NCBI GenBank assembly: GCA_000149265.1
Contig: CH000225.1
Coordinates: 150,705-214,704, forward strand
DNA length: 64,000 nucleotides
Direction of reading: 5' to 3'
Origin: Ciona savignyi
Lineage: Eukaryota > Chordata > Ascidiacea > Phlebobranchia > Cionidae
The notes under the pieces are model-generated. The model was given only the letters and a program-made list of their open reading frames with translations. It made no database searches and was not told where the DNA came from. Shown in pieces: positions 19,757 through 34,700 of this stretch; position 1 is the first letter of the stretch, and each line of letters opens with the position of its first letter. Both the position numbers and the translations under genes were made by a program.

Positions 19757-22700
19757 ATGTGTTCTGGCCACGATGCCTCGGACACCACGTGTTATAATAC
19801 TCTGTATGATGAAATAAACATTTATGACGTCGTAATGACATATAGTGACGCCAAGGACGGAATACATACGGATGTAAGAAAGGTTGCCGGGAAAAGGTCA
19901 AGATTTAAAGCATCGTTGTTAGTCTGGAGGTTGTTCTTACTTGTTCAAGCTACTCAGCTGTTCAGTTTAGTCTCTGGGGATTACTACGAAGGTGAGTTTA
20001 TTTTGACATTCACTTCTGAAACTATATACATCAATTGCATAACATACCGATTTAACAAAGATAGAAACAACCTTTGTGTACTACCAAAATAGTTATTATT
20101 AATACCCAGAAGAACCATGGGCATCCTTCAGCACCATTTTAGGTTTTTGTAGTAAACATCCAAGCTGTTATAAGTTACTTCTGCAAATCATGCCAATTAA
20201 ACAAATAACGTAGAAAATATTGAGATTTGATGACTATTGACTACAGTTCCTCTTGGTTAACATTGATAAGCGATGTAACACAACAATTCGTAAATCCCGG
20301 GCAATGAGAATGTCGTCATGGATTGTAGGTACAAATTCCATTGTGATATTCCACCTAATTAAAAAGTAGCCAATACATGGATATTAGATATTGTTTATGG
20401 TGGAGATGAGATTACATGCTTCACTAAAAGACTAACTTATTTAGCTCGGGGAAAGGAATTTCACTGCAAATATTTTCTTATCTGATTTGTGGACAAAATA
20501 TGTTCAACACAGCGGGGAGTTTAGTGGAACTAAACTAATTAAACTCAACAGCACAACAGTATACGGTACATAGATCGAATGGTATCAAACGAAATAATAG
20601 TCTCTTAGTCTCTATAATCCACTATACTATATTTAAATTAACAGTGTTATCAAGTTATTGTGTATATTGATTGAAACTGGCAATTCCAAAGCTTATGTCG
20701 TTGGGGGTTCATTTCTTTAATCAACAGAATAATAACGCATGGTTACTTTATACAAATGATCCTCGCTTAAGACAATGTGTGGGTATGTTATGAGTTGTTC
20801 CGGTTCGAGGCTTCGAAATATTGCCACGTATTTTTTAATCCACGCGATTTTCCGCCCAAATTGACCGAATGAATAGGCGGTTGCGATTTTCATGGCTTTT
20901 GTTGATGAGACAGATGAGGCCACGAGAAAGGAAACTTTACTCTCGAAGATCGATTATTGATAAACAATTGTAACAAATCCCATCCCTTGGGGATGAGGTT
21001 GTGCAGTGATTGTGACCTAATAACCAAACGACAAAACAGGTTTTTAACCCCATGAGAAATCGGTAACACGAATATCGTGATTTTGCGACATCTTTATCCT
21101 TTTACAGTCTGTGGCGACATGATGGGAAACCACATAAATAAATGTTGCTTGGTTCGAATAATTCGATTTTCTAATCCCGGGAGGCGAGAATTGTGCGAAA
21201 CACAACGAACCTTAAATATTACGTTTCCAACCGTCGTGGCCCTTTTACCTCCAAGCATGTTATGTGACGACCACGCCTGTAATTTGACCAATTAGGACTA
21301 TTTTATTTAAATGGGAATCGATAGTCGTTAAAAACACTTTGCTGCAATATTTGACTAATCACTTGAAATCGTAATTAAATCATAAACCAATTTTTACGTA
21401 CGTTTTATAACAATTTATTTTCCTTAATATCTCAGAAACTATATTTTATTTACTTACTTTAAATGGAATTGAAATTATCCAAATTAAAGTTTCAATAAAG
21501 ATTAACCGCGTGGGTGTCCCAGTGTGAAAGCGATACTTTAATAACAAAAAAGTTCCTTCGTTCTGTTTGCGATCTCCCGAATAACGCAGTGAGAATAGAA
21601 CTGGGTATTTGGGCAAATCTTGCATCTCTGAAATAACACTTAACTCAAACGAGTTGCTGCATCTGTAAAGCGTTGTCCAGTATCAGTATCAATGCTATTT
21701 TGAAAATAAACATCAGTACCAATGGAACAGTAGACACCTGGTCGGGTAATGTTTTAATCTAAGCGTATATAGAGGTCAATTAATGTGGTGACAAACTCTA
21801 TCATATGGAAATATCAATCTTTTTTAAGTGATTCCGAATGTTTTTAAAAGTGATTCCGAATGTTTCATGTTTGGACATAAATTAGTGTGACAGCAATTTT
21901 ATAGTTGATATCGCAGCGTATTTGCTCCACAACACCCTGAACGTCTGGACAGCGTTGTCGTTTAATTTTTGACTTGTGATCAGTAGAGGGACCTCTAACA
22001 AACAAAACCTGCTGGTGGTTCAGATTGTTTTAATTATTCATGTGTCGCGCGGCCAACACACACCCTCGCACTGATCGATTGGTCTGCTTTAAAATCGGTT
22101 AAATGCCATTTGAAAAGCAATTTTTAAAATTAATGTCTGTTTGGTTTCAAAGATGTTTAAGTAATGAGTTAAAATGTCATGTTCATAGTTTCATGTTAAA
22201 TTCACCGCTGCCACATGTAACCTGGTTTGTCACTTAATGCCCGCCCGATAGAATACCCTTTATATGGTGTATCCACTGATGTTGTCCATGTCGTTTTTGT
22301 ACATGTAGGGTTGCTTGAATGGTTGATAACTAACCTGCTTATATGATACTACAAAGTTAGTGCAGTCCTATAGTTAAAGTCTGTATATATTGGTGATGTT
22401 TGCGTAGAAACACCATGCTGTACAAAGTGCAACCCTTGAATAATACGTTCTACTGAGTTGGGCAGTGATCGAAAATACAGTCCATCATAATTGATTTAAG
22501 AATTTCCTTCTTGAAAATCGACAAGGCGGAATAGACGGTTGGCGATGATGTAGCCCTCGTGCGTGGGAATTAGTGCACCCATGGATGGAACAAAATCATT
22601 GTCTCTTTGTCACCATGGAAAGTGCATTGAACTACATTCAAGAAAATTTGGTATTTCGGTGGCCATTTTTATAAAACGGGGTAGATCATACCGAAGTTTA

Positions 22701-25700
22701 ATTTCATGCCAAATTGTTCTACCGCTGCCAATAATACTTAGATCTGGGTTTAAAAAACAAGCCTAAAATAGCTTCTTCTTTGTAACAATTTTTAATTAAG
22801 CTACCAGGATTCGACATGAGTTGATTCTGGTTTGCTGGACGAAATGGCCTTATTATTCTACTTCTTATGCAGATTATTCATCCAATACCACTGAAATTTA
22901 AATATGCATATTTCCACAAACACATCTATAAGGTCTTTAAGAAATTACTTTAACCAAGAAAACTTTTCCAGACCAAACCGGATATTCTGCGCCCCTAACA
23001 ACTATTTTCCAAACTCAGGGGATAGTCTCACTTTGCATACTTCCATCTTTGCAGGTTCAAACGTGATCTTATCATGTGAAAGTCCAGGTCCTTAGTAGAT
23101 TGTGTGACTACATAAGGCTTTATTTCGTTGATACTAATACACAATTCTTGGACTGGGTGACCAATGTTCGGGTTGGGGGGCTTGGGTTAAGTAAGGGTTA
23201 TGGTCAAGGTTAAAAATTAATTACAAATAACTTAATTTAAGGTCTCCATTCCCGTGATAATACAGCATACGCCAGTGATGTAGATCTTTAAAATACTGAC
23301 ACTGCTACAAATGAACATTAGTTTTACAATTCTAAAAGCCAACCCATAAAGAGAACATTTCAGGTTTTCGTGAATATAATTAGTTTTACATTCTGAAGCG
23401 AACCTATTAAATTTCTAAAATACTTCATTGGCACATTTTCGATATTTTAAATAATCAATTGCAGTGAAAATAAACCATTATCCACGAAATAAATTGTGTT
23501 GTAGACAATGTGACTTGTATAATGTTCTTATGACGAGAGTTATCAAAAGCACCTGTGATGAATTAAGCCATTTCGACCATTTGTCCCCAAGAAAAATAGT
23601 TTTGTATGGCTCTGTCGTTTGTTGCACTAACTTACCACGCAAGTAACACATACTGTTTTACACACTTCCAACATAAAAGTTGTAATGCAAAAAAGTATCT
23701 CCTTTAGTGCTAACTTGCACTAAATTTAGTGTTCCGGTTATTTAACTTATATCAAGTTTGATTGGAATTGGGCAATTTATACAATAATATATATATATGG
23801 ATTTATTATATATATATATATGGATATGGATATGGATTTATTATTACGAGATTATACTGCAGCTCTAAAGGCCCACCCTAAATCATACGTGGGTCCAACA
23901 GAAAGAAATTGAAGTGAATTTAATGATCCATTTTGAGTGTTATGCGGTTTGCTTTTTTTCACAAGACAAACTCCCTAACTTGTTGTGTTGAAATCATTGC
24001 GGTTTAATATTATCAACTTGAGTTCGTGGTGGTTCTATTAAGTGCAAAATAACAATTTTTGGAAATCCTTTGTACCAAGTTACTTTTCAAATATTATTAA
24101 ATTATAAATTAAACTATTGTGATTATTTCTCTTTTATTGTAGGTTAATAAATTTTACAACAGTTGCAGGATCACTTAAGAGTTGATCTTTACAATATTGT
24201 GCATGTAAGCTTTACATTGCGTATGGCGTCGCATTATCACATACACAGAATACACATTCAAATCGCTGACGATATAATTTGTGTAGCAATTATACACCCT
24301 GATTGGAAAATTTGATAAGATTTTCCTTCTTTTTTCTTCTTTTGGCAACCCAACTTTACATGCTGGAATATAGTGTTGCCTTTTAAACAAATCCAACTTA
24401 AAACTAGAAACCCAATGGGCTATATCTTTTCGATTAATGTAATAATTGCAATCGATTAAAATACTGCACTTCAAGATTCACTCTACTCTCTGATTGCTGG
24501 GGCTGCAACGCTTATGCGACACCGTGTTTGTGTTGCACAGATCATCTTTGTATAACGCCAATCTTGATAGATGTGCTTTTGTAGCCACATACCAAACCAC
24601 CTACACACTGCAATAATCGCAAGACAGATCGAATGTTAAGGTGCAATATTTTAGTTAGAATCTTTTGTGTAAATTAATCTGCGAACTCCCCGAAGCGTGG
24701 GTCTGCCTCATCGGGGATTTCAGGCGTGGCTCATGTTCGTAGCGCAAACCACAGGAATTTGGCAGCTGAAGTTGATTGCCTGATGTGTCCTTTGCTTTGT
24801 GGTTTCGGGGTTTGTGTGGTAAACTGGGTTCAGGCTGTTTTATATTATACAGGTTGACTCCCGGCAGATACTATGGCTATAAGTGCCTATATGTGATCAT
24901 AATAACCAAAATAAAATCAAAACTTTAATTTTGAACCAGAGTTGTATTAGTGAAAAACAATCCGAAAATTTGTCATAAGGTCTCTTTATAACCTGATACT
25001 TTGATTTGCAGGTTACGTTTCACACATAATGAGAAACCATACGACGAGTGCATGTGAAACCAGCGTACCAGGTTACCTCTTTATACGCTGTCCCCAAATG
25101 ACCACCATCGCTATTCAGGTAAGCAATGTAATAACTAAAACAAGTTAAGCGTGGTTGTTGCTGTGTGTGACGTAGAACTAAGGTTTGTTATTGTCCATGG
25201 AGCGAAATGTTATTGACACTCTTTCAACTACTGTGCGTCAGCGTAATAACTAGTAAGCGAAACTCTGATTGCAGATCTCAGTAAGCAACACACCAACACC
25301 GTGCATTATTTAGTAAATATTAAGGAACACCTCGCAAAAATGATTTGTTTATAATTAATTACACATTTCTCGTATACCCATGTCCGTTTGCCGTTGAGAT
25401 ATATATCCCACAGTAATAACAAGATTGAGAGGATAAAAATATTGGTTAAATATAAATTATTTAACACCATAAATAATTTGTTTATTCAATACAACTTATT
25501 GTTTTAATATAACTTTCGTTCAAATCTTGAAACAATACGAGTGATCTATGGATTTTAAGCAATTACACTTTCATGTGTTAACTTGTCGAGTGGGCTACTG
25601 AAATTTAATGGACCAGCAGAAAACGATCATTTATATGCAGCTGATTTCGCTCAGTTACCCCGTCCAAATAGCCTGTATAACCGTGGGAATAATCGAACGT

Positions 25701-28700
25701 TTTGAGTGCTTGTCCAATAGAGTTTATTAAAGCAAATAGTAACAACGGACGTGAGTACTCGGAGAAGTAATGTCCTTAACCATCCATTATCCGGCGATAT
25801 AAAAACATTGTGTAGTAACTAAACTTTTATTTATTAAACTTTCCAAAAGTATCTTGACTATTATAGTCATCCTTTGTTGATTCCACGTAATACATTTCTC
25901 CAGTTCCAACAAAATCAATTTTACATCAGGCGAGAAAGCCTGGGATAATATATGTTCAATTATTTTCGGTCCGATTACTTTTGTTATTTAAAGAACTAAA
26001 TCCTGACTGCTGGTAAATATGGTTAATTACAACTAGTATGAACATATGAAATATATTGTATTTCGTCCAAAAGTCTGCTATAAATCTATTTTTCCTTAAT
26101 TTTGACCGGTAAATATTCTCATAATAATCATAATAGGTTTACAGTTAAAAGTCGAGCACTAATAATATCATAAGCTTTCAGTGAAAGCCTTTCACCCCTT
26201 TTAAAATCCGCTTAAACGTTCTTCAATTTGACCCAATTAAATGAAATAGATCGGATGAGCGGCGTTTTAGATTTGGTTAGTTAATCAACCAATCGTCATC
26301 TAATTAAACTCCACCTGTTGAAACGTCAAATCGCCAGCTACTGTCGTGTCGCTGCTGAATGACGTGAAACTTGACCCAGAAAATTGCCTCTATTTGCTGC
26401 GATAACAATTCCTGCTCAGTTCATTCAATGGAAATAATTGACGATTTTCTGTCCAGAATATTTAGCGATACTTATTGGTTATTTCCCAGAGGACAACATG
26501 CTGCGCTTATTTAGTGATTAGTGATTCATTTAACTAAATCCTAATAAAAAATATTCGACAAAAATTCAATCCAGGGTGCTATGTACGGTCGCAAAGTACC
26601 AAGCTCGAAGATGTGTCCCGTGTATTCATCCATCCTCTCCCCTGTAGCTTTGCTGGGAATGGAAAACACGAATTGCGAAGCAGAAACTTCTTTGGCGGTG
26701 AGTTTCCTCCATTGGAAATGTGACGTTTTAAGAATGTGACGTAATTGGATAAAATGGAAATAGTAATGTTTGTGTACGTAAACGTCAATATTAAACCACA
26801 ATGTTATCGGGAATTTTGGTTTAAATAAAATTGTTTTGAACATAATGAAAAAGGTAAAATTGTTTTGAGCAGTGAGATAGAAGCGACGGGTATTTGATCA
26901 TTGACCGACGTTATATCGAATTGTTTTTATATAAAAATCGATTATTTTAATATGAAATTGCCCTTTAAAAGTTTCTCTGCTGCTCCGCCAAACCGCAAAT
27001 CCATCAGTTGTTTTACTTACAATTAAGTTCTTTATGTTTTCATGTTGCGTTGCAAGTGTTATATTTAAAACAACTTGTTATTTTCTTACTTATTGCCCCC
27101 CCCCTAGACTGTCTGTGCCCGCATCCTATACTGGCGACACCATATAAATATACAAAGGTCAATTTCCATAATATGTTTTCATAGATCGATTCTACAAAAC
27201 GAAAGTACTTGCGTTAAAACTTCCTAGTGAAAACTAGCTATGTATAACAATTAAATACTAAAACGTATTATTTAAAATAAACCATGTTTAAACTTTGGTT
27301 CCTGTAAACATTAATCGATGCAAAAAACTGTAGATTTCATTTGATTTCGGATTGCCCTCAAGTATAAGTGTTTTGTTTTGGTTAGTTTTGTTTCATGTTG
27401 TAAAGTTTTGTGTTATGCTATAAAACAAGGCAAAATGAACGTTTTTTTAAGTTAACGCAAAACAAACCCTCGTTCATACATCTGATTGTCAAGACCGATC
27501 GTCAATTGTGGCTTTAATTGACAACTATTTGATGACACCATTGTTTAAAATATTTACCTTTGTAAAGCTGTTCAGTTATGATATAAAAATACCCGGATTC
27601 TTTTAGTTTAACACCTTTTGATGGATCACGTTCTTGTCTATTTTTTATTTTACCTTAAAATAGGGAATGACCAAATTTTTGTTGTTTGTTCCGGCTGGGT
27701 GGTTATGGAAGCCGGGACATACGTCATAATTGATCGAACAGCGAGTGTTGAATTGGCGGTTTCGGCTTTCTTAACACTTGTGGCTAGTTGTAATCGGTGG
27801 TTGTATTATACGCATTCTTTACACTGTTTTTTTATATTTGAAAAGAATTTGACAGGTTAAGCCGAAAATTTATTCTCGTTTTTATTCCACGTTCATATGT
27901 ACAAATGACAGCGAATTCAAATCGTTTTATGAACACAGTCCCATTTTGAATTTTTTACTCGCCGTTTTTCATAAAATGCCATAATGGGTTTCTAAATCCT
28001 GGTTTCTGTGTGCGTTCAAGCTTGACAAGACACCATCTGGTGACAGATTATACCACCACCATCATTTTTCCCGAGCAAACGCTTTCTATGCTGACCTCAT
28101 GAACTTCATATCACACCGCAGTGAAGACCTAAGGTCCACTTTAAAGATTGGTTTTACAATTGTTTAAATAATGTTCGTTTGCACCTGAAACCAGAAGAAA
28201 TGCCCTTTACGAAAGTCACATCCACTCATGCATTCCACCATTCGTTTTAATTCCAGAAAAAAAGAAGTTTTCTTGCCGTAAACAATTTTAAACATTTGTC
28301 ATTCTTCTTCCAGTTATGTTTTGATTACTAAGCAATATCTTTACATTTGCGCGTTCTCTGGATACCGATGGGAGAGTTGTTTATTATGAACATTTCACTT
28401 GTACATATATGATGTATTTAGTTGACGACAGATATGAAAAACACGTTTAAACAAAGTCTGTTTTTCGTCTGTTTAATCGGGATGGGATCTTTCCAAAGTA
28501 TGTTTGTATTGATTTATAATTTCGTCGTGTCGACGTTGCTCTTAGTCCAGCGGTTCAATTTCAACCCACCAAAAATCAAGCAAACACAAAGTTTTTTAAT
28601 AATGTTTTACCACTGTAGAACCCCATCCGACAATCGTCGCCAAGTCAAAGATTGTCACGAACAGCGGCTTCCCTTATATCAAATGACGTAATAAATTTCA

Positions 28701-31700
28701 AAATGGGTTCAATTAAAATGTGTCGCTCTATCACCTTTCTTATACGGAAACAGGGCCCATGAATTGCATAGCGAACTTGGAAAACCAAATATTGCACCTG
28801 TCAAAACACAACAAATCATTATCAAATACCAGTTATTTTTAAAACAACGCACTAATTCCATTTCGTTCACAAATGGGTGTAAAATATGAAAAGTTACTTG
28901 GGATGCCATTTTTACCTTAAAACAACTTCGCCTCATTGCCTGATATCCATCAAACAAACGCAATTAGGCGCCACAGACTCCGAGGTATGATCAATAACAA
29001 TCCAAAACCGCTGAAACGCGTTTCCATTTAACAAGTTCCTGTTTACAAAAAATCAGACCCCCTTCCCGAATTGAGCTCCACCTGTGACGTCATAATTTAT
29101 CCCTCGCGGTTTCCGACGCTGGCGGCTATTTAATCATAATGCGTAGCTTAACTAAACCGTGTCCCAGGAATCTTTAACCAAAGTACCAAAGTAATGAAAA
29201 ATTGTCACCCAGGTCAGCCTAAACACGAGAAACTTCTTTAATTGGCAGCATGTGGTGGAACGACCCATTGTCTATTTTTCTTGCATTTGTGCCGCTCCAA
29301 TATATTATATTGTTTGACAAACCACCGTTAAGGGACAAGGTGGAACCCGTTTTTACTCGTACTACTCCTACATTATTGCATAAGGGACGAAATTACACAA
29401 GTCTGGTCGGTGTTACAAAGCTTTTGTGAATTTTGTGGATTTTTTGTGGAATCGCTAAAGCCGACACAAAACAACCTTGTTTATGGTGACCAATTGTCTT
29501 ATTATGACCACATGTGAAACAATTACGGTTGAAAGTTCTTAGTTGTGAGGATTTAATGGTATTGTTTATCTTTTTTTTGTTGCCTTTTAAAAATTTAAAT
29601 CCCTTTCTCAATAAGTATTGTCAAAACCCCCTGAATCACCTAAATCCGGAATTTCCTGTGCTAAAACGGAAATCGGTATTGAGTCACAATTACATTTCTG
29701 CGGTAAACAAATAATATCAATTGTTGAAACAACGCTACTGTAAAATTGTCATATAAAAAAGAATTGCTGAAGTTCGTAAAAAAATAGTTGAAGTGGTAAC
29801 TGACGAGTAGCTTAAACTGCTCCCAAACAACCACCAATCGAATTAGCGGCCAATAATTAAGTTGACTCAACATTGGATTATTGCGCAATAAAGGCGATTA
29901 ATTAGTTGCAAACTTTCTAGCCGGATTTAGCCTTTGTGATTAAGTTTAGATTTGTTTTGCTCAGATTACGCACGTTATCCGCAACACGTGGTCTGGTTGT
30001 GACGTCATAATCAGATTGGGAGATTTACTCATTGTTACACCGGTTCGCGAGAGAATACCCTCCCAAAACACCTCTGCATTTTTAATGATTTTAATATTTT
30101 TCAACGGATGCCAAACAAATAAAATTTATAAATATTATAAATCAACTTGTAATGATTATACGTCATTACAACACGAAACGGGGCATATTTGGTATCTCTA
30201 TTAAAATGTTTTGCGCTTGGATTACATCGAGTTATTTTACCTTATGAACTGCGTTTAGATTGACAGCTGTGTATAATAGGTGCCAGTTAGACGTAAGGGT
30301 AATTTAAAACATACAATCAAATAACTCTAGTGGTATTTCCACTGACACCTGTGTAATTCACTGTAAAATTAAAGAAAAACAACAGACTGATATTTGGTCC
30401 TGATTTTGAAAGTCATTTTAGGCAAAACGAAGTTTCGTTTTTTTTTTTTGGATAGTTTTTTTTGTCAGCACCTACTATGTCGTTGTCACAAGTTGCTTAG
30501 TTTTCAGGTTTACGAAGGTGCTCATATCAGGTTTAGTTTTAACATTTATGGTACAACACCTCTAGTACAACCGTTGTGAGTGGCCATAGACTTTACGGGT
30601 CAGCAGTTACATCCTTTGCTGAGGCTTTAGGTAACCTAAGTCGTGTTTATCTGGGCGTAAGAATTTGCTGGACAACTTAACTCTTTTGTATTTAGTTTTC
30701 ACATTTTTACCCGACCTCCACAAATATTGATTCAGTTTGAGTAACTTGTGACGTCATAAACTACATCCTAACGTCACAATGCTAGCTTTGTTACTAAACA
30801 CGTACTAGGAATTTAAGAAAATTAACAACTCAATTCCACCCATTTAGGAGAAAGGCAACGTAAAACTGCCTTTTCAATAAATAATACGCATGTACCATAT
30901 CTAACCCCATTACTGTAACTTAGCCGTGCAGTTAATATAAAGCTGCTTAAGTTACTTATTTTAGGATATCCACAACATTTTTTTAGAAATCTGATTCTAT
31001 GAGATATTTCCTGTGTCGTCTTCTCGATGCGCTACTGCGATTCTATTCTAAACTACAGCAATTTATCAAACTGTCCAATGAAATTGTTTTATTAAAATTG
31101 ATCGGTTTTTAAACTAGACGGATAAGTTATAGGCTTTATCTTACATAATTTTAAAACAAGGTAAACGTGGTTGCTCATTTATCCTTTGAAAACCGAACCG
31201 AAACATTAAATACGTGGTAAGGATGGCTTTTGTTACAAAACAAATATAAATTCCAGTTTGTGGGTTAACATGTCAACTTTGTCATTGAGGTTAGACTGGT
31301 GTCACTTAATTATGTTTATAAGAATGGCTAACCCAATTCGCCCTTGAGATATATCCAGCAGCTAGGATAAACTACCTGGCATATTATGACAACAACTTTA
31401 ACATAAACTTTATCTTTTAATCTCATGCATTCTGAGCAGCTGTTTAAAATTCGCTCATATTGACAAGAACGTATTTGTAGAAAGCTGTGACGGTGTGTCA
31501 AGATAAGAGAGTATGTCAGCTCCTTGTTCATCCCAGGGAATTCGGGAACGATCCGTGTCCAGATACCTCAAAATACCTCACTGTTACGTACAAATGTCGA
31601 TTAAGTAAGTGTTTTGGATATGTAAATAGGCTTATCTTTGTATGTTTGAGACGCAGCCATGGGTTTTTGCTACTAATAAATCGAATACTCGTTTATTTCG

Positions 31701-34700
31701 TTGTGGGCAACAGAAGATGTTATAGCACGGACAAATGCCATTACCTCATGACCACCTTTACAGCTAGTGTAGTCTACACGACAGAGACATTGCAATTTTT
31801 TTTACCCATGGAAGTATTGGGTTTATATGCACCGCCGCAAAAAATGCCTTGTTGCAAGACGCAGCCAACCAGCTAGCGGCTTGTTAAATCTAAGTCAACT
31901 AGCTAGCGGTTGGTTTCGAACTATCGACCATTCGCCACATAAGTCGACGCACTGCTACCCAGCCCTATGGGCGTTCGATAAGATAGAGCAATTATAAGAT
32001 ATTTTTAAATATTAATTGTTGTTATTTAACTGGAAAAATGTGGTGTTATGATATTTTCATTAATATATATTTTTGGAATAAAATTAAAATTATACAGCAA
32101 TAGCATTTTACTATTACATTTTCTTAGTGTGTTTAAATTTTCTTGTATTCTATTATTTTGTGAGCTGCTATAAGCAATATGCACTTATGTTGTTCCATTT
32201 TAATTTTATATTGTCAACATCACCTTTTTTTGACAGAAACTGAGTCATTCCGCAAACGAGGTTCCTGTCAAGATGCGGCGATTCGCCTCCGGTGTCCACG
32301 TGGCGCTGCGTCGACACCTAACGTCGTCGCCGTTTACAACGTCACATTGACCAGAAATGCAGGGTGCAGCAATGTTACACTTAAAAGTAAGTTATGTTGG
32401 TGCGCATTGTGACGCAATTTGTTAAACTCGGTTGAAAAAATGGAATTTTTACCACGACAAGCGACACCGAATTACCAGTCGGAAAATGTTTTCTCTCCAT
32501 CATTAAAATATGGGGAAAATGTGCGGATGAGTATCGTCCCAGTTCCGCTTGTCAAACCTGCTCGCCAATATTATAAAGCAGTATTTTAGTTCGGTGTAAC
32601 AGTGTGTGTCGTTTTGTAGTTCATGCCGACAATACATTCCATTGGTCCAATACCTTCGGTATTTCTACATTTTGACATTACAAGCATGTGCATTACTGAT
32701 AACGCCCTCAATAGTTCAGACGGGTTGTTCAAAGAAGGAACATTCAGACCCATTTTTAGTCGAAATAACTCAAATCCCTTTGACGTGCATTGTATATGAA
32801 GGCTACGCGACCAAATCCCTTGGCACAAACGGGTTTACATCAGCGTGAAATCTGGATTAGGTAAAACATGGCGCCAAGTAGGGCGTTGTCAGTGCTATAA
32901 TAATTTGAACAGCTTTGTGCTGACTTTCGAAGTATTAACCTTTATTATCAACAAATTAACAAGATGTCAGAAGTTTGTGTAGAGTTGGTCTACCTCAAAT
33001 TTGATAGATATATTATACTGAAGTTCCCAAGGACCAAACGTGTTAGGTTTTAATCCCTGTTTATTAATTAATATGATTTTTTCAGACTGTAGCTTCTCTG
33101 CTTCAGACGTCATGGGTTACGTCACTGACCGTTGTCATAGACAACGCCGTTGCACCATTCCCGTGCCACGTCACTTATGTGGAAATTATGTCCATGTTGA
33201 ATATTCATGTGGTAAGTGCAAATATTCAAATTATTTTTGAGATTCTCTTGTACTTGTTTATCATCTAGTCTAGCAAATATTGCAAATAATTACTTTAAAA
33301 TGAAACACCCAATAGCCACTATATGCAGCTCATAAGCAAGAACAGCTTGACATTCGTCTGTATTTATGGTCCCAATTAAAAAATTAGAATTCAAATTTTA
33401 AATAACTTAAAATCACATAAGACAAGTTGTAGCTTGATTTAAAAGTGTATTTAGGTAAAAGTTAAAATTTGCTTATCTTGCATAGGTTAACTTACATTCA
33501 AAATAACTAAGCAATTTTATTCGAGAACTTTGCATCATTAATATTTCGGCTTCATGCTGGTGTCGAAAATGATCATAATGTGTGGTTGATTATTTGAAGT
33601 TTGAGCTTTGGATGCTTTATGGGGTTTCCGTTTATCTGTGGATCAGAGGTCATTGTAATCAATGTGACGTAACACTTGGTTGTTTGTCTGCTCAATTTTT
33701 CAATTCAATCTTGATTGTAAAATTACATTGTGGGTATTCAACGTAAAATATACGCACTTACAAAAATGTAGGAAATCACAGCAGCCAGGATAATAAAAAT
33801 TGGCAATTGTGTCTTTGTAATTCGATACTCTTTTAATCGAACTTAAGTGCGATGTTTCCCGCCAGTTTCCACACGTTACATACAAGGATATTGAGACATT
33901 ACCTAACCGCGAAGAAACACAAAAACAAGTTGCCTTTAAATAATGTTTGCTTTTCCGCTCTTATCAAATTGCCCCAAGGTTTCCAATAATAAACGTGCTT
34001 TTCGAATGTATTATTGTATTTTCGATTACAAGTACAATTCGGCGACAAAGCTGTTTTAAATTGTCAAAGCTGGGCAGGTGTCTCAGCCACGTTATAAAGA
34101 TTCCGAATGAATGGACTAAAGAAGAAACCATTATTCTTGAAAAGCCACAAAGCCAAACTGGAAGTTACATCGTCAATGGGCGTAACGCCTGAATCCGGAA
34201 ACGAACTTATTCTTGCTCGATTCGTATTATAGTTTCTTCATTCCATAGTTGGTTTTGACTGGGAAGCTGTTTAAAAACTTTAGTTGTTGAGGAATAACTG
34301 CTGAATTTGTATAATATGTTGTTTGGTATTGAGCTTAGACATGATGTTTATCAAAAGTGTAGTATCATTTTCAGGCATTAGTTAGGGCTTGCAATTAAGA
34401 AAATAAGCCGGTGAAACCAATCAGCTTAAATATGTCTGTGTGTGCAGTGTATTCTGATTCAAGGCCCAAACACAGCGAGGCGTGAAATTTTTTGATAGTG
34501 AGATTTGAAAGACTATCATAAATAATAATTAAAAACCAAATTACACCAAGCCCAATTAAAATGAGAACCCCCTTTTAAAGCCTATCAATACTCGTCATGA
34601 ACGTTGTGTTATTGATCGAGCTATAGTCTATAAACAACTAAATATTCAGTCAACCGATTAAGCGGTCTAAAAAACAAATGAAAGTCTTCGAATTGTATAA

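Noticed and set aside
28620-28690. Candidate missing exon for the first lectin domain of the EVA1C-like gene
   Set aside because: It lacks the YGR and cysteine pattern; the true exon was found at 26,575-26,697.
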